Virus record (IMG/VR): IMGVR_UViG_3300050821_011855
Span: 1-62,664 of that record
Length of the DNA: 62,664 nt
DNA from: a virus
Reading direction: 5' to 3' (one strand)
Below are positions 41,056 through 49,401 of this stretch, one piece after another. Within the stretch, counting starts at the first letter, position 1. Each line of letters opens with the position of its first letter. The position numbers and the translations under genes were made by a program. The notes beneath the pieces were generated by a model. The model had not been told where the DNA came from. It worked only from the letters and a program-made list of their open reading frames with translations, and searched no databases.

Positions 41056-42028
41056 GGACGACGACGGGCTCGCGCTGTTCGACGCGCCCACGAGCGAGAA
41101 GACGACCATCACGCACGAGAACCCCGCCGTTCCCGCCGCAGTAATCAAAGCCCCGCGAATGCCGACGAAGAAGCAGATGGCCGCGCTAGAGGCGATGCCC
41201 AAGAGGGCCGGCGCTATCGTCGCGCCTCAGCCGGAAAACGGCACCCTCGCGCTCCTCCAAACCGTCGAGCGCCTCTCCACCAACAAGGACACGAACCCCG
41301 CCATCGTCGAGATGCTCCTCAAGGAGATGCGCGACCTCCGGGCCGAGCAGGCGCGCGCGGTGTTCGACGCGCAGATGGCCATGATGCAGGGCGAACTCCC
41401 GATCGTTGACCGGCGCGGGAAGATCGTGGTCCGCGAGAAGGACGCGAGGGGAGAGCGCACCGGCAAAGTCACGCAGTCGACGCCCTACGCGCTTTACGAG
41501 GATATCATCGAGGACGTGCTCCCGATTCTGTCGAAGTACGGGTTCTCGATCACGCACATCACCGACACCGAGGAGAAGGTCCGGGTCGAGAGCATCCTTT
41601 CCGGCCATGGCTTCGAACGCCGCACGAAGCTGACGCTCATGCACGACTCGACCGGCAGCAAGAACTCGGTCCAGGCCGTCGTCTCCTCCGTGAGTTACGC
41701 CAAGCGCATCAACCTCTGCGCCCTCGTCAGTCTCGCCACGCGCGGGGAAGACGATGATGGGGCCGGAGCTGGCCGCCCGCTCGTCACGGGCGAGCCCATC
41801 ACGTCCGAGCAGCTCGGCCAGCTCGTCGACCTCCGCGAGGCCGTCGACTGCAAGCCCGACTATTTCCTCAAGGGCCTCAACCAGCGCCGCCCGAACGGCC
41901 ACCCCGAGATCGCGAAGCTGGACGACCTCCCGGCCGCGCGGTTCGACGAGGCGATCGCGATGCTCAGGTCATTCGAGGCGAATCGCAAAGCACGCGATGA
42001 GAAGACCGCGCAGGGAGCGCAGGCGTGA
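41036..42028 (+). CDS. erf: ERF-family single-strand annealing protein
   Basis: 330 residues from the ATG after GGGAGAATGGAAA. The core (about 105-245) has AVFDAQMAMMQGELPIVDRR, STPYALYEDIIEDVLPILSK, YGFSITHITDTEEKVRVESI, LTLMHDSTGSKNSVQAVVSS and VSYAKRINLCALVSLATRGE, the ERF signature. It anneals complementary strands in phage recombination and pairs with the YqaJ exonuclease two genes downstream. Confidence 0.88.
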   Translation: MAKAKTKDDDGLALFDAPTSEKTTITHENPAVPAAVIKAPRMPTKKQMAALEAMPKRAGAIVAPQPENGTLALLQTVERLSTNKDTNPAIVEMLLKEMRDLRAEQARAVFDAQMAMMQGELPIVDRRGKIVVREKDARGERTGKVTQSTPYALYEDIIEDVLPILSKYGFSITHITDTEEKVRVESILSGHGFERRTKLTLMHDSTGSKNSVQAVVSSVSYAKRINLCALVSLATRGEDDDGAGAGRPLVTGEPITSEQLGQLVDLREAVDCKPDYFLKGLNQRRPNGHPEIAKLDDLPAARFDEAIAMLRSFEANRKARDEKTAQGAQA

Positions 42029-42471
42029 GCAAGCGTCCCGGTAATCCTGGATATGCGGCAGGCTGGTGCATCTACTATCGCTATAATCGCGATGTGAAGC
42101 CGGGGCAGCCCAATACGTGCGAGGCTGGCGTTGATTATGCCGCATGGGACGGAATCAAATTCGCAACTCGCCCCTGCTTTCTTGACGAGAAGGGAAACAG
42201 CAAACCAGATGCGGCTCACTGCCCTAAACTGCGGCGGCCAACATTGGTTGAGATCAAGGCGCATGAAGAATGGCTAGGGACGCGCATGAAGCTACAGGGA
42301 ACCGTCATGGTCGGAATTGCGCCTTGGCGAGCCGCACACAAGGGACAATCGTTTGCAGAGGTTGTGGAGTGTCCCGCCTGCCAAGGACGCCTTCACCTGT
42401 CAATCGCCGCATACAACGGTCACGTCCATGGCCATTGCGAGACAGACGGGTGCGTGTCGTGGTCGGAATGA
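42025..42471 (+). CDS. Cysteine-rich early protein
   Basis: 148 residues from GTG (GTGA overlap). N-terminal GYAAGWCIYYRYNRDVKPGQ and FATRPCFLDE; C-terminal zinc ribbon VECPACQGRLHLSIAAYNGH with HCETDGCVSWSE. No family assigned. ATGA overlap with the exonuclease. Confidence 0.6.
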   Translation: MSKRPGNPGYAAGWCIYYRYNRDVKPGQPNTCEAGVDYAAWDGIKFATRPCFLDEKGNSKPDAAHCPKLRRPTLVEIKAHEEWLGTRMKLQGTVMVGIAPWRAAHKGQSFAEVVECPACQGRLHLSIAAYNGHVHGHCETDGCVSWSE

Positions 42472-43187
42472 AACCCGCCGCCGCCAGGAAGCCGCCCGAG
42501 GACCTCGTCGAGGTGTTCGACGAGGTCGAGCAGGGCGGCGATGAGTGGAGAAAATTGAGGATGGGAATTCCGACGGCCTCAGTTTTTGCTGACGTGATGT
42601 CTGAGGGGCGCGACGGCCCCGATACCGGCGTCCGCGCGAATCTGATGCGGCACTTGGCGGCGGAAGTCATCTTCGAGCGCCCGATGGAGACGTTCGCGAG
42701 CGCCGCGATGCTGCGCGGGAAGGATCACGAGCCCTGGCTCCTGGAGCAATACGACGCCGAGATGCACAGCCGCGCCTGGGCGCGCGGCGAGGAGCATCCA
42801 GGAATCCGGCGCGTTGCTTTCATTCGCCGCACCATCCGCGATCCGCTGATGACCGTTCCGCTTTTCGTGGGGTGTAGCCCTGACGGGCTCGTCGGCGAGG
42901 ACGGCGTCATCGAAGCAAAGTCGATGCGCCCCGATCTGCTAGTGAAGCTCCTCGACTCTGGCCGCTTTCCCTCAGAGCATCGCTGGCAGACTCAGGGCTC
43001 CCTCTGGGTAACTGGCCGCCGCTGGTGCGATCTCTGCATCGGATATGAGGGTTTTCCGCTCCGCGCGGAGTACCGCGTCGAATGGAGCGCCACCGATGCC
43101 CAGGCGCTGCGGAACCAGTGCGAGATATTTGTTCACGAACTCCGCAAGCTGGTCGAGCGCGTCAAACAGAAAGGGGCCATCCGATGA
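42468..43187 (+). CDS. YqaJ-type viral exonuclease
   Basis: 239 residues from MKPAAARKPPEDLVEVFDEV. Lambda-exonuclease fold: EWRKLRMGIPTASVFADVMS, MLRGKDHEPWLLEQYDAEM, FVGCSPDGLVGEDGVIEAKS (Asp...EAK catalytic pair) and HRWQTQGSLWVTGRRWCDLC. It degrades one strand at ends and hands ssDNA to ERF. Confidence 0.87.
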   Translation: MKPAAARKPPEDLVEVFDEVEQGGDEWRKLRMGIPTASVFADVMSEGRDGPDTGVRANLMRHLAAEVIFERPMETFASAAMLRGKDHEPWLLEQYDAEMHSRAWARGEEHPGIRRVAFIRRTIRDPLMTVPLFVGCSPDGLVGEDGVIEAKSMRPDLLVKLLDSGRFPSEHRWQTQGSLWVTGRRWCDLCIGYEGFPLRAEYRVEWSATDAQALRNQCEIFVHELRKLVERVKQKGAIR

Positions 43188-43297
43188 TCCTCGACTACAC
43201 GATCACCGTAAGCATAGGCCCAGGCTTCATCTGGCTCGGCGCGATCGCGCTGTGCCTCGGCGCATTCGTTGCGCTCGCTTTCGCGGCGAGGGAATGA
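43184..43297 (+). CDS. 37-residue membrane peptide
   Basis: MILDYTITVSIGPGFIWLGA, then IALCLGAFVALAFAARE: one hydrophobic span. ATGA-coupled to the exonuclease; next start 1 base after its stop. Confidence 0.55.
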   Translation: MILDYTITVSIGPGFIWLGAIALCLGAFVALAFAARE

Positions 43298-43298
43298 C

Positions 43299-43727
43299 GT
43301 GGTCGCGTACAGCTTTAAACGCCGCTTCGTCGCGCCGATCCGTACAGGATTGGGCGACCAACAGTTCGTCGTTGACGAAAAGTGCGGCGCTGGGTGCTTG
43401 TTGCCGGTTTTGCCAAAGCGCCAGACTATCCGAGCCGATCGCAAGCGCCACGCCAGGCCGGGCGAGGAACTTCAGCTCTACTGCGGGAAGCGGACGAAGC
43501 AGTGCTTCCTGATCGGGCGCGCGCGGTGCATCTGTATCGAGCCGATCCGGTTCCTGATCCGCAACGATGCTTTGACGTTCGACCGCTTCGATAAACAGGT
43601 GAAAATCTCCGATGCCTTCGCCCGCCAAGACGGCTTCGCCGATGCGAAGGAGATGCATGATTTCTGGCGCAAAGAGCATGGCCTCGGCGTCTGGCACGGC
43701 GTGCTCATCCGGTGGCAGCCGTTATGA
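43299..43727 (+). CDS. ASCH-domain-like protein
   Basis: 142 residues from GTG after GAGGGAATGAC. VAYSFKRRFVAPIRTGLGDQ, RPGEELQLYCGKRTKQCFLI and ARQDGFADAKEMHDFWRKEH fit an ASCH domain, a PUA-like fold proposed to bind RNA or modified nucleotides. Ends GVWHGVLIRWQPL. ATGA overlap with the next gene. Confidence 0.7.
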   Translation: MVAYSFKRRFVAPIRTGLGDQQFVVDEKCGAGCLLPVLPKRQTIRADRKRHARPGEELQLYCGKRTKQCFLIGRARCICIEPIRFLIRNDALTFDRFDKQVKISDAFARQDGFADAKEMHDFWRKEHGLGVWHGVLIRWQPL

Positions 43728-44296
43728 GATACGTCCCCTGTATGTTCATCTGGGACGAGCGGACGCTGACCATGGCGCTTGAGCCGCGCTATGCGAAGGT
43801 TGCGCGGCGACAGTACCATGACCGCGAAGCCTATCCTCTTGTCATTTTGGAAGCGCGAAGTCGCGCAAGCCACAATCAGTTCTTCAGTGCCGTGGCTTCG
43901 GGATTTTCAAACCTTCCCGAAAATCTAGAGGTCATCAAGGAACGGCTCGGGATCAAAACAATCCCGCCAGACGGATGGATTGATGAAGATCATCTGAGAA
44001 AATGGTGCCTTTGTGAAACAAATCACTGCGACGTTGACGAGTTCGACTTCGACTCGCCGAAGGACGCTGTCACCTTTGCCCGCTATTGCCGGAAGAAGGA
44101 CAATGAAAATGGGACCTACACGACGATCCTAGTCCGGGGCTCGCACGTGGTCGTCAAGACGCCGCATTCTCAGTCGGCCGCTGCGATGTCCAAGGAGCCA
44201 TTTGAACGCTCGAAGCGCGACGTTCTCGATCTGATCGAAGCGATGACCGGGCTCAAGCGTGGAACGCTGAACAAGGAGGCTGGGAGGGCAGCATGA
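43724..44296 (+). CDS. Early phage protein, DUF1367-like
   Basis: 190 residues. MFIWDERTLTMALEPRYAKV and ARSRASHNQFFSAVASGFSN, LPENLEVIKERLG resemble the DUF1367 phage family with its RS-x-xxHNQFF motif. Function unknown. ATGA overlaps both sides. Confidence 0.55.
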   Translation: MRYVPCMFIWDERTLTMALEPRYAKVARRQYHDREAYPLVILEARSRASHNQFFSAVASGFSNLPENLEVIKERLGIKTIPPDGWIDEDHLRKWCLCETNHCDVDEFDFDSPKDAVTFARYCRKKDNENGTYTTILVRGSHVVVKTPHSQSAAAMSKEPFERSKRDVLDLIEAMTGLKRGTLNKEAGRAA

Positions 44297-44631
44297 CCGA
44301 GCAATTCCGCGCGATCGAGTGGGAACCGATCGAGTCGTGCCCGGAGGGCGTTGCGGTCGAGGCGTGGGTCGAGCGGCGAATCGAGCGGCCCGACGGAGGC
44401 TACAGGCTGCCGTTCCCGGTGGCTTGGCGACCGAGCATCTTTCTTCGCCCTGATGGCTGGCGCGCACCGCCCGAGCATATCTTCGACGGGCGCGTCTGGT
44501 TCAATATCGAGTACGACCCGCCGGTCGGATTGATCGTCGGCCCTTCCTACTGGCGCCGCTGGCCCGAGCGGGTGTCGGCCGTCTTCGTCACGCCAGAGCT
44601 GCCGCGCCGCCAGGCAGGGGGCCGCGCGTGA
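44293..44631 (+). CDS. Small early protein, unknown
   Basis: 112 residues (MTEQFRAIEWEPIESCPEGV), tryptophan-rich: WFNIEYDPPVGLIVGPSYWR. No recognised domain. ATGA and GTGA overlaps link it to neighbours. Confidence 0.6.
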   Translation: MTEQFRAIEWEPIESCPEGVAVEAWVERRIERPDGGYRLPFPVAWRPSIFLRPDGWRAPPEHIFDGRVWFNIEYDPPVGLIVGPSYWRRWPERVSAVFVTPELPRRQAGGRA

Positions 44632-44945
44632 GCAAGATCACCGTCGCGGAGCAGCTCGCCGAGATCGAGGCTCTCGCGGAGGACTTCCGCTGGGCGCGCG
44701 ACAAGCGCGAGGCACCGGAGTGGAAGACCCTTCCATGTGCTCAAGATGATCGCCTCGCGGCTGCGCGGGCAGCTGCCGGGCGCTGCCCCCCGGCGAGGCC
44801 GCGACCGCACTGGCGCCACGACGAGATGGAGCGGCTGCGCGCACTCCTCGGCGCGGAGGTCGGCTTCATGCAGGAGATGGTCGGGCGCTGGCCGGCGATA
44901 CTGCACGCGCTGGAGCAGGTAGCTGCGGAGGAGACAACGGCATGA
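44628..44945 (+). CDS. Small early protein with possible double frameshift
   Basis: 105 residues from GTG. N-terminus AEQLAEIEALAEDFRWARDK and C-terminus DEMERLRALLGAEVGFMQEM are helical and consistent. Between about 44733 and 44800 the frame reads LAAARAAAGRCPPARPRP, while the +1 frame reads VLKMIASRLRGQLPGA, which fits the helical protein better. Two compensating indels are likely. Confidence 0.5.
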   Translation: MSKITVAEQLAEIEALAEDFRWARDKREAPEWKTLPCAQDDRLAAARAAAGRCPPARPRPHWRHDEMERLRALLGAEVGFMQEMVGRWPAILHALEQVAAEETTA

Positions 44946-45397
44946 GCTACGATATCATTCATATTCACGGCATGCCCTACGTCGTGTGGCAATGCCGAAC
45001 GTGCGGCGTTTTCTCGACCTGCCCGCAGGCGGTCTATGAGGAACAACGCGCGGAGGGCGGATTTCACCATTGCTCGAATGGCCACCAGTGGGGTTGGACC
45101 AAGGAGAACAGCGAGCGCGAGAAGCTCCGCCGCGAGCGGGACCGGCTCAAGCAGGAAACGGCGCGCCTTGAAGACGCCCGCCGAGAGGCCGTGGAGTCGG
45201 CCAATCGCGAAACCGCGCGCGCGGACGCCGCCGAGCGCAAGGCGAAGCGGCTGACGAAACGCGCTGCGGCTGGAACCTGCCCTTGTTGCCAGCGCACGTT
45301 CTCAAACATGGCATCCCACATGAAGCAGCGGCACCCGGAGTTCGTCGCCGAAACCGGGGCGAACGTCGTTCCAATCAAAGTGAGGAGGAGCACATGA
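44942..45397 (+). CDS. Coiled-coil zinc-finger protein
   Basis: 151 residues. CRTCGVFSTCPQ and HHCSNGHQWGW at the start, a coiled coil (EREKLRRERDRLKQETARLE) in the middle, and a C2H2-like finger CPCCQRTFSNMASHMKQRHP at the end. Likely nucleic-acid binding. ATGA overlaps both sides. Confidence 0.7.
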   Translation: MSYDIIHIHGMPYVVWQCRTCGVFSTCPQAVYEEQRAEGGFHHCSNGHQWGWTKENSEREKLRRERDRLKQETARLEDARREAVESANRETARADAAERKAKRLTKRAAAGTCPCCQRTFSNMASHMKQRHPEFVAETGANVVPIKVRRST

Positions 45398-45774
45398 CGC
45401 TTCTGATCGAGGGCCTGCTCATCGACCGCCTGATCCAGCAGGTCGAGCGGAGGACGGAAGCCGAGCGCGGCCGGGCGGATGGCTTGCGCACGCTGGAGAA
45501 CGCCGGCCGGGACTGGGGCGAACTCATGTCGAAATACAAAATGCTGCAGGACGAACGCGACCGCATCACCATGACGCGCGACCGCCTCATCGCCGACAAC
45601 AAGGCGTGGGATGAGAAAAGCGAGAAGGTCTCCTGCGCGATTGACGCGCTATGTGAAGCGGCTCGGGCCTATCTCGCGGCACCAGCGGGCCGCTCGAAGT
45701 CCGGCCTCGCCAGCAGCTTGCGCCACAAGATCGGAGAGGCTGAGAAGATGTCCGATTCCTGGGGCCCTTTTTAG
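45394..45774 (+). CDS. Helical early protein, unknown
   Basis: 126 residues, mostly helical/coiled coil (DRLIQQVERRTEAERGRADG, YKMLQDERDRITMTRDRLIA). No family. Ends 43 bases before the HNH gene. Confidence 0.6.
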   Translation: MTLLIEGLLIDRLIQQVERRTEAERGRADGLRTLENAGRDWGELMSKYKMLQDERDRITMTRDRLIADNKAWDEKSEKVSCAIDALCEAARAYLAAPAGRSKSGLASSLRHKIGEAEKMSDSWGPF

Positions 45775-45816
45775 AACGGCTTGACTTATAACACGCGCTG
45801 TTCTAACGCTGTTTAC

Positions 45817-46311
45817 ATGGGGAAACAGTGCTTTAAATGCGGCGAGACAAAGCCACTTACCGAGTTCTATGCGCATTCTCGGATGGCGGATGGACACCTC
45901 AACAAGTGCAAGGTTTGCACCAAAAAAGATGTGGCTGATCACCGCGAGGAAAATAAAGAGCTCATCCAAGCCTACGACCGAGAACGCAGCAAAACTGAAA
46001 AACGTCGGTTGCTAAACCTGATGTCCAGCAGGCAACGTGCCTCCACTGAGGAAGGTCGGAAGAAGATACGAGAAGGATCGAAGCGATCCTACGAAAGACA
46101 CAAGCTCAAAGCGGCCACTCGGGTAATTACAGCCCGAGCAATTCAAACAGGAAAACTCAAAAGACAACCATGTGAGAGATGTGGGGCATCAAGAACGGAA
46201 GCCCACCACGAAGATTATCTCAAACCACTAGAGGTCACTTGGCTCTGCCGAAAATGTCACGGTCAGAGACATCGGGAGATTAATGAAGAACGAAGGAAGA
46301 ATGGGCAATGA
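45817..46311 (+). CDS. HNH endonuclease
   Basis: 164 residues from MGKQCFKCGETKPLTEFYAH. An N-terminal zinc ribbon (CFKCG...CKVC), a long basic helix, and the C-terminal HNH fold PCERCGASRTEAHHEDYLKP with LCRKCHGQRHREI. More AT-rich than its neighbours. A free-standing homing nuclease is likely. ATGA overlap with the next gene. Confidence 0.82.
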   Translation: MGKQCFKCGETKPLTEFYAHSRMADGHLNKCKVCTKKDVADHREENKELIQAYDRERSKTEKRRLLNLMSSRQRASTEEGRKKIREGSKRSYERHKLKAATRVITARAIQTGKLKRQPCERCGASRTEAHHEDYLKPLEVTWLCRKCHGQRHREINEERRKNGQ

Positions 46312-46862
46312 CCCGATTGTATAGGCCACATATCCCTCTTGAGGTCCGCTTCCGCGTGGCAATGCGGCAACTCGGAGGATCGGGCTTTGGTTTCTCCAAT
46401 GCAGGCGAGTGGCCGGACCCTGACAAGTGGATAGCCTCCTGGAAGAGGACACAGTTTGCCCAGGGCGGCCTCGGTGTTTTGCTTGCTCGCTTTCTGGCGC
46501 GGCTCGCCGTGGCTCTCAAATGCGAGGTCAAGGATCTTAGGCTGGATCACGATCCGCCGTTAGGGGCGCGACCGCAGTTCCGCACCGGCCTCGGGAAGAC
46601 GCGCTACGAACCCGACGCCAACGACCCGGCCCACCTTTTCTACCGCCCGCACGGCCCGCAATTCGCGGGGAGCCACGTCATCAAGACGAACGTGCGCGGC
46701 GATCATGGTCAGCATCCCGACCGAGTGCTAATCAAACGGGAGCGGAAGCGGTTGCGGAAGGCGAAGAAACGGCGCGGCCCCAAAATACGTTCGCGCGGCT
46801 TCGACAAGCGGTTCACCCGGAAACTCTCGGGCGAGGTCGTCCCGAGGAAGAGGCGGAGATGA
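46308..46862 (+). CDS. HNH-like phage protein
   Basis: 184 residues. LRLDHDPPLGARPQ, HLFYRPHGPQFAGSHVIKTN and VRGDHGQHPDRVLIKRERKR with a very basic C-terminus. A DHDP + H-x-x-KT + RGDHGQ pattern occurs in phage proteins annotated as HNH-like. Catalysis is uncertain. Confidence 0.55.
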   Translation: MTRLYRPHIPLEVRFRVAMRQLGGSGFGFSNAGEWPDPDKWIASWKRTQFAQGGLGVLLARFLARLAVALKCEVKDLRLDHDPPLGARPQFRTGLGKTRYEPDANDPAHLFYRPHGPQFAGSHVIKTNVRGDHGQHPDRVLIKRERKRLRKAKKRRGPKIRSRGFDKRFTRKLSGEVVPRKRRR

Positions 46863-47398
46863 GCGCGCAGCTTGATCTTCCGATCGCGGTGCGGCCACCG
46901 CCGAAGATGCCGCCGGGTCCGATTGTCAGGTCAGCGGAGGTCGCCGACGGCTGCCGCTACGTGTTGCGCCGCGCATGGGGAGCCGGCCCCTCGATCCTCT
47001 GGCATGGGCTCAATCCGTCACGCGCCGACCACGAGCGCGATGACCCGACGATTCTGCGCGAGGTCGGCTTCTCCTTCCGATGGGGCTTCGGATCGATGGT
47101 GAAGACGAACTTTTACCCATTCGTCACGCCGAAACCGGCGGAACTCTGGCGGTGGGCGGGAGCGCGCGAGTCAGTCGAGGCCAAGCATCGCAACGTTCTG
47201 AAAGTTCGCGATGAGATCCTCCGCGCCGACGTCCGGGTCGCGGCATGGGGCGCCGGCGTCGGCTTCGATGTCGTCAACGAGTTCCTCGGGATGATGTTCT
47301 GGGACCGCGACCCGCTGACGTGGAATTTGAGATCGAGGAGCCATACGCATGATCGACCGACAAGGCGGCCGCATCCTCATCGAGTGCGATTCATGTGA
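46859..47398 (+). CDS. DUF1643 protein
   Basis: 179 residues. CRYVLRRAWGAGPSILWHGL, NPSRADHERDDPTILREVGF and GFGSMVKTNFYPFVTPKPAE match DUF1643, a small conserved family in phages and bacteria of unknown activity. The last 30 residues (from TWNLRSRSH) overlap the next gene out of frame and look non-native, so the 3' end may be altered. Confidence 0.72.
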   Translation: MSAQLDLPIAVRPPPKMPPGPIVRSAEVADGCRYVLRRAWGAGPSILWHGLNPSRADHERDDPTILREVGFSFRWGFGSMVKTNFYPFVTPKPAELWRWAGARESVEAKHRNVLKVRDEILRADVRVAAWGAGVGFDVVNEFLGMMFWDRDPLTWNLRSRSHTHDRPTRRPHPHRVRFM

Positions 47399-47501
47399 CG
47401 AAGTCTTTGAGGGCGACGAACGCGCGGAGTTCGCCGAGACGTGGGCCGCCGCGAAGCGCGACGTGCACGGATGCTCGAAGTGCGGAGTCTGGATCGCATG
47501 A
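47349..47501 (+). CDS. 50-residue zinc-ribbon protein
   Basis: MIDRQGGRILIECDSCDEVF and GCSKCGVWIA: two CxxC knuckles. Start after GAGGAGCCATACGC. ATGA overlap with the next gene. Confidence 0.65.
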   Translation: MIDRQGGRILIECDSCDEVFEGDERAEFAETWAAAKRDVHGCSKCGVWIA

Positions 47502-47746
47502 AACAAAATCTTGCCGACCGAGCCTTGCGCGTCGCTATGACCGGGATCGTTCCGGTCGACGATCCGCACATCATCGCGGACATGCAGGCACGGATCGACG
47601 CACTTGGCGCCCTCCTGGAGCAGCACCGTTGCCAAGTAGACAGCCACATGTCGGTCGGCGAATGTGTTAAGTCCGGCGCTTGTGGCTGTAGTTGCGGATT
47701 GTTTATCCCCGCTGCAAGCGCAGCACCACCGAGGAGCAGAGCATGA
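47498..47746 (+). CDS. Small early protein, Cys-rich tail
   Basis: 82 residues (MKQNLADRALRVAMTGIVPV); helical part ADMQARIDALGALLEQHRCQ and a GECVKSGACGCSCG cluster. ATGA overlaps both sides. Unknown. Confidence 0.55.
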   Translation: MKQNLADRALRVAMTGIVPVDDPHIIADMQARIDALGALLEQHRCQVDSHMSVGECVKSGACGCSCGLFIPAASAAPPRSRA

Positions 47747-48375
47747 GTATGTTTCGACGCGAGCCGGTCATCGAGCCGGACGACGAACCGAATCGGGGCG
47801 GGCTGGTGATCCCCGCTGACCTTCGGCGCGAGGTGCACCCGCGCCAGGAGGACACCGGGCCGGCGGTTTACGCGCCGCCGCGGAGCCGCCCCGGTGCCGA
47901 CGCCCGGGTGGTGGAGCTGCAACGCGCCCTCGCACCGAGGCTCGCCGCCCCGCCGCCCCCGCTCTCCGAGGAGGCGCGCAAGCTGGTGTCACAGCAAGAC
48001 ATCAGCCGCGCCGAGGCCGTGCGGGACTCGCAGCGCGCTATGGCCGCGGCGCGGCTCGCGGAGTTCGACGCCTGGGTGAAGATCAGGATCGAGGAAATGA
48101 TCGCCGAGGGCGCAGCCTTCAACAAATGGGCAGAGGAGCGGCGCGCTTTTTTGGTGGACTTCTCTGACCGCGTCTACGCCTGGGGCGACGATCACGTCGC
48201 CAAGGTCGTCGCCGAGCAGGAGGAGCGCGCCCGCTTGCATCACCGCGACGTCGACATCGTCCTATCGACGCAGGCACTCCTCGAGAAGCACGGCGTCCCG
48301 CTGCCGCCGCCGAAGGCGGCTACCACAGATGCCGAGAAGTCCGACGTTGCGGAGAACTTAGATGAGCCTGCATGA
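47743..48375 (+). CDS. Early protein, unknown
   Basis: 210 residues from MSMFRREPVIEPDDEPNRGG. Pro-rich N-terminus, then a long helical domain (RAEAVRDSQRAMAAARLAEF, FNKWAEERRAFLVDFSDRVY). No family. Last gene of the ATGA-linked chain. Confidence 0.6.
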   Translation: MSMFRREPVIEPDDEPNRGGLVIPADLRREVHPRQEDTGPAVYAPPRSRPGADARVVELQRALAPRLAAPPPPLSEEARKLVSQQDISRAEAVRDSQRAMAAARLAEFDAWVKIRIEEMIAEGAAFNKWAEERRAFLVDFSDRVYAWGDDHVAKVVAEQEERARLHHRDVDIVLSTQALLEKHGVPLPPPKAATTDAEKSDVAENLDEPA

Positions 48376-48466
48376 AACTGATCGCCGCCGCAGTGCCATC
48401 TGAAATTCAGGTGGGATCGGGGACGGCGGGGAATCCGTCTCTCTGCCACAGCCCGGTTAATAACGG

Positions 48467-48847
48467 ATGGAAACGATGAAAGACCTGTTTTTGATTGTCG
48501 GACTGGCATTCACGGTGGTTGGTATTCTCCTGCGTATCAGGATGCGCCGCAGAACCTCCATGGTCATCTGTGCACGTTTCTGGCTAGCGATGTTGGTTGG
48601 TATCGTGCTTCTACAAAACTACTGGCTAGTTCCTGGCCTTCTGTGCAACGCAGCCGCGACACTAGCTAATGAGGGAACAATGCCCGTTTTTAACTGTGCA
48701 GACACAATAAAGCTCACCGGGTTTCATGTCCGCGGCCAACCAAATCATCGATTGCAATGCCTATGCGACAAGTATGCCGGGGCGAGCATTGGCGACTTTT
48801 TAATTCTCGGTGCTTTAGTTGGTAGCGTTGTCGCCCGGTTCGTGTAA
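48467..48847 (+). CDS. Membrane protein, unknown
   Basis: 126 residues with three hydrophobic spans (LFLIVGLAFTVVGILL, FWLAMLVGIVLLQNYWLVPG, DFLILGALVGSVVARFV) and cysteines between spans 2 and 3. More AT-rich than the operon before it. Probably host-membrane modifying cargo; no family. Confidence 0.55.
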   Translation: METMKDLFLIVGLAFTVVGILLRIRMRRRTSMVICARFWLAMLVGIVLLQNYWLVPGLLCNAAATLANEGTMPVFNCADTIKLTGFHVRGQPNHRLQCLCDKYAGASIGDFLILGALVGSVVARFV

Positions 48848-48862
48848 GGATCAAGGCTGCCA

Positions 48863-48973
48863 TCAGAAACAGCAGTGGGTAATCTCCTGGCACGACACGA
48901 TCATGCCCATCATGGCGAATGCCAGCATGAACGCGAGCGCGCGGCGGATCAGCCAGTCGGGGATCAGTTCCAT
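48863..48973 (-). CDS. 36-residue membrane peptide
   Basis: MELIPDWLIRRALAFMLAFA, then MMGMIVSCQEITHCCF: one membrane span, Cys-rich end. Starts immediately after the stop of the lipoprotein gene. Part of the leftward lysis/membrane group. Confidence 0.5.
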   Translation of the reverse strand: MELIPDWLIRRALAFMLAFAMMGMIVSCQEITHCCF

Positions 48974-49162
48974 CTAACAGCCCCGGCAGATGCTAGGCGG
49001 TGGTGGCGGATAGGGCGGTAACGGATCAACCTGCGACTTCGCTGGCGGCTTCTGTTGTTCGACGGGCGGTGGCCGCAGATGTTTGATCACGCGCCTGGGT
49101 TGCTCATCGCACCCGGCCAGGAGCAGAACGGCCGCCAGAGTCAGTGAACGAGCGCGTTCCAC
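48974..49162 (-). CDS. Small proline-rich lipoprotein, o-spanin-like
   Basis: 62 residues from GTG. VERARSLTLAAVLLLAGC is a lipoprotein signal with a good lipobox (LAGC). The mature part is short and proline-rich (HLRPPPVEQQKPPAKSQ, PPYPPPPPS), the form of Rz1-like outer-membrane spanins. It overlaps the end of the two-span membrane gene upstream by 22 bases. An obvious i-spanin is not seen directly next to it. Confidence 0.6.
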   Translation of the reverse strand: MERARSLTLAAVLLLAGCDEQPRRVIKHLRPPPVEQQKPPAKSQVDPLPPYPPPPPSICRGC

Positions 49163-49320
49163 GGGGCGCCGAAGTCGTGCCACCCGAGGATGGCGATCAT
49201 CACCAGCAGCCAGAAGTATCCACCCATCACCCACCAAGTCGGGCGCGCGTCGTACCAAGGGCGGACGGTGAAGATGACGTAGAGCACCCAGATCAGCCAG
49301 AACCAGAACGAAAGTGGCAT
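49141..49320 (-). CDS. Two-span Trp-rich membrane protein
   Basis: 59 residues with a perfect ribosome-binding site (AAAGGAGGCGATC). MPLSFWFWLIWVLYVIFTVR and WWVMGGYFWLLVMIAILGWH are two spans separated by a short loop. Size and topology are compatible with a holin or pinholin, but that is inference. Confidence 0.65.
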   Translation of the reverse strand: MPLSFWFWLIWVLYVIFTVRPWYDARPTWWVMGGYFWLLVMIAILGWHDFGAPWNALVH

Positions 49321-49401
49321 GATCGCCTCCTTTGTTTGTTTAGTCTCACGACAAAACGTTGGAACTCTATCCCCGTGATCCGCAGCGTAGCCGCTTCCTC
49401 T

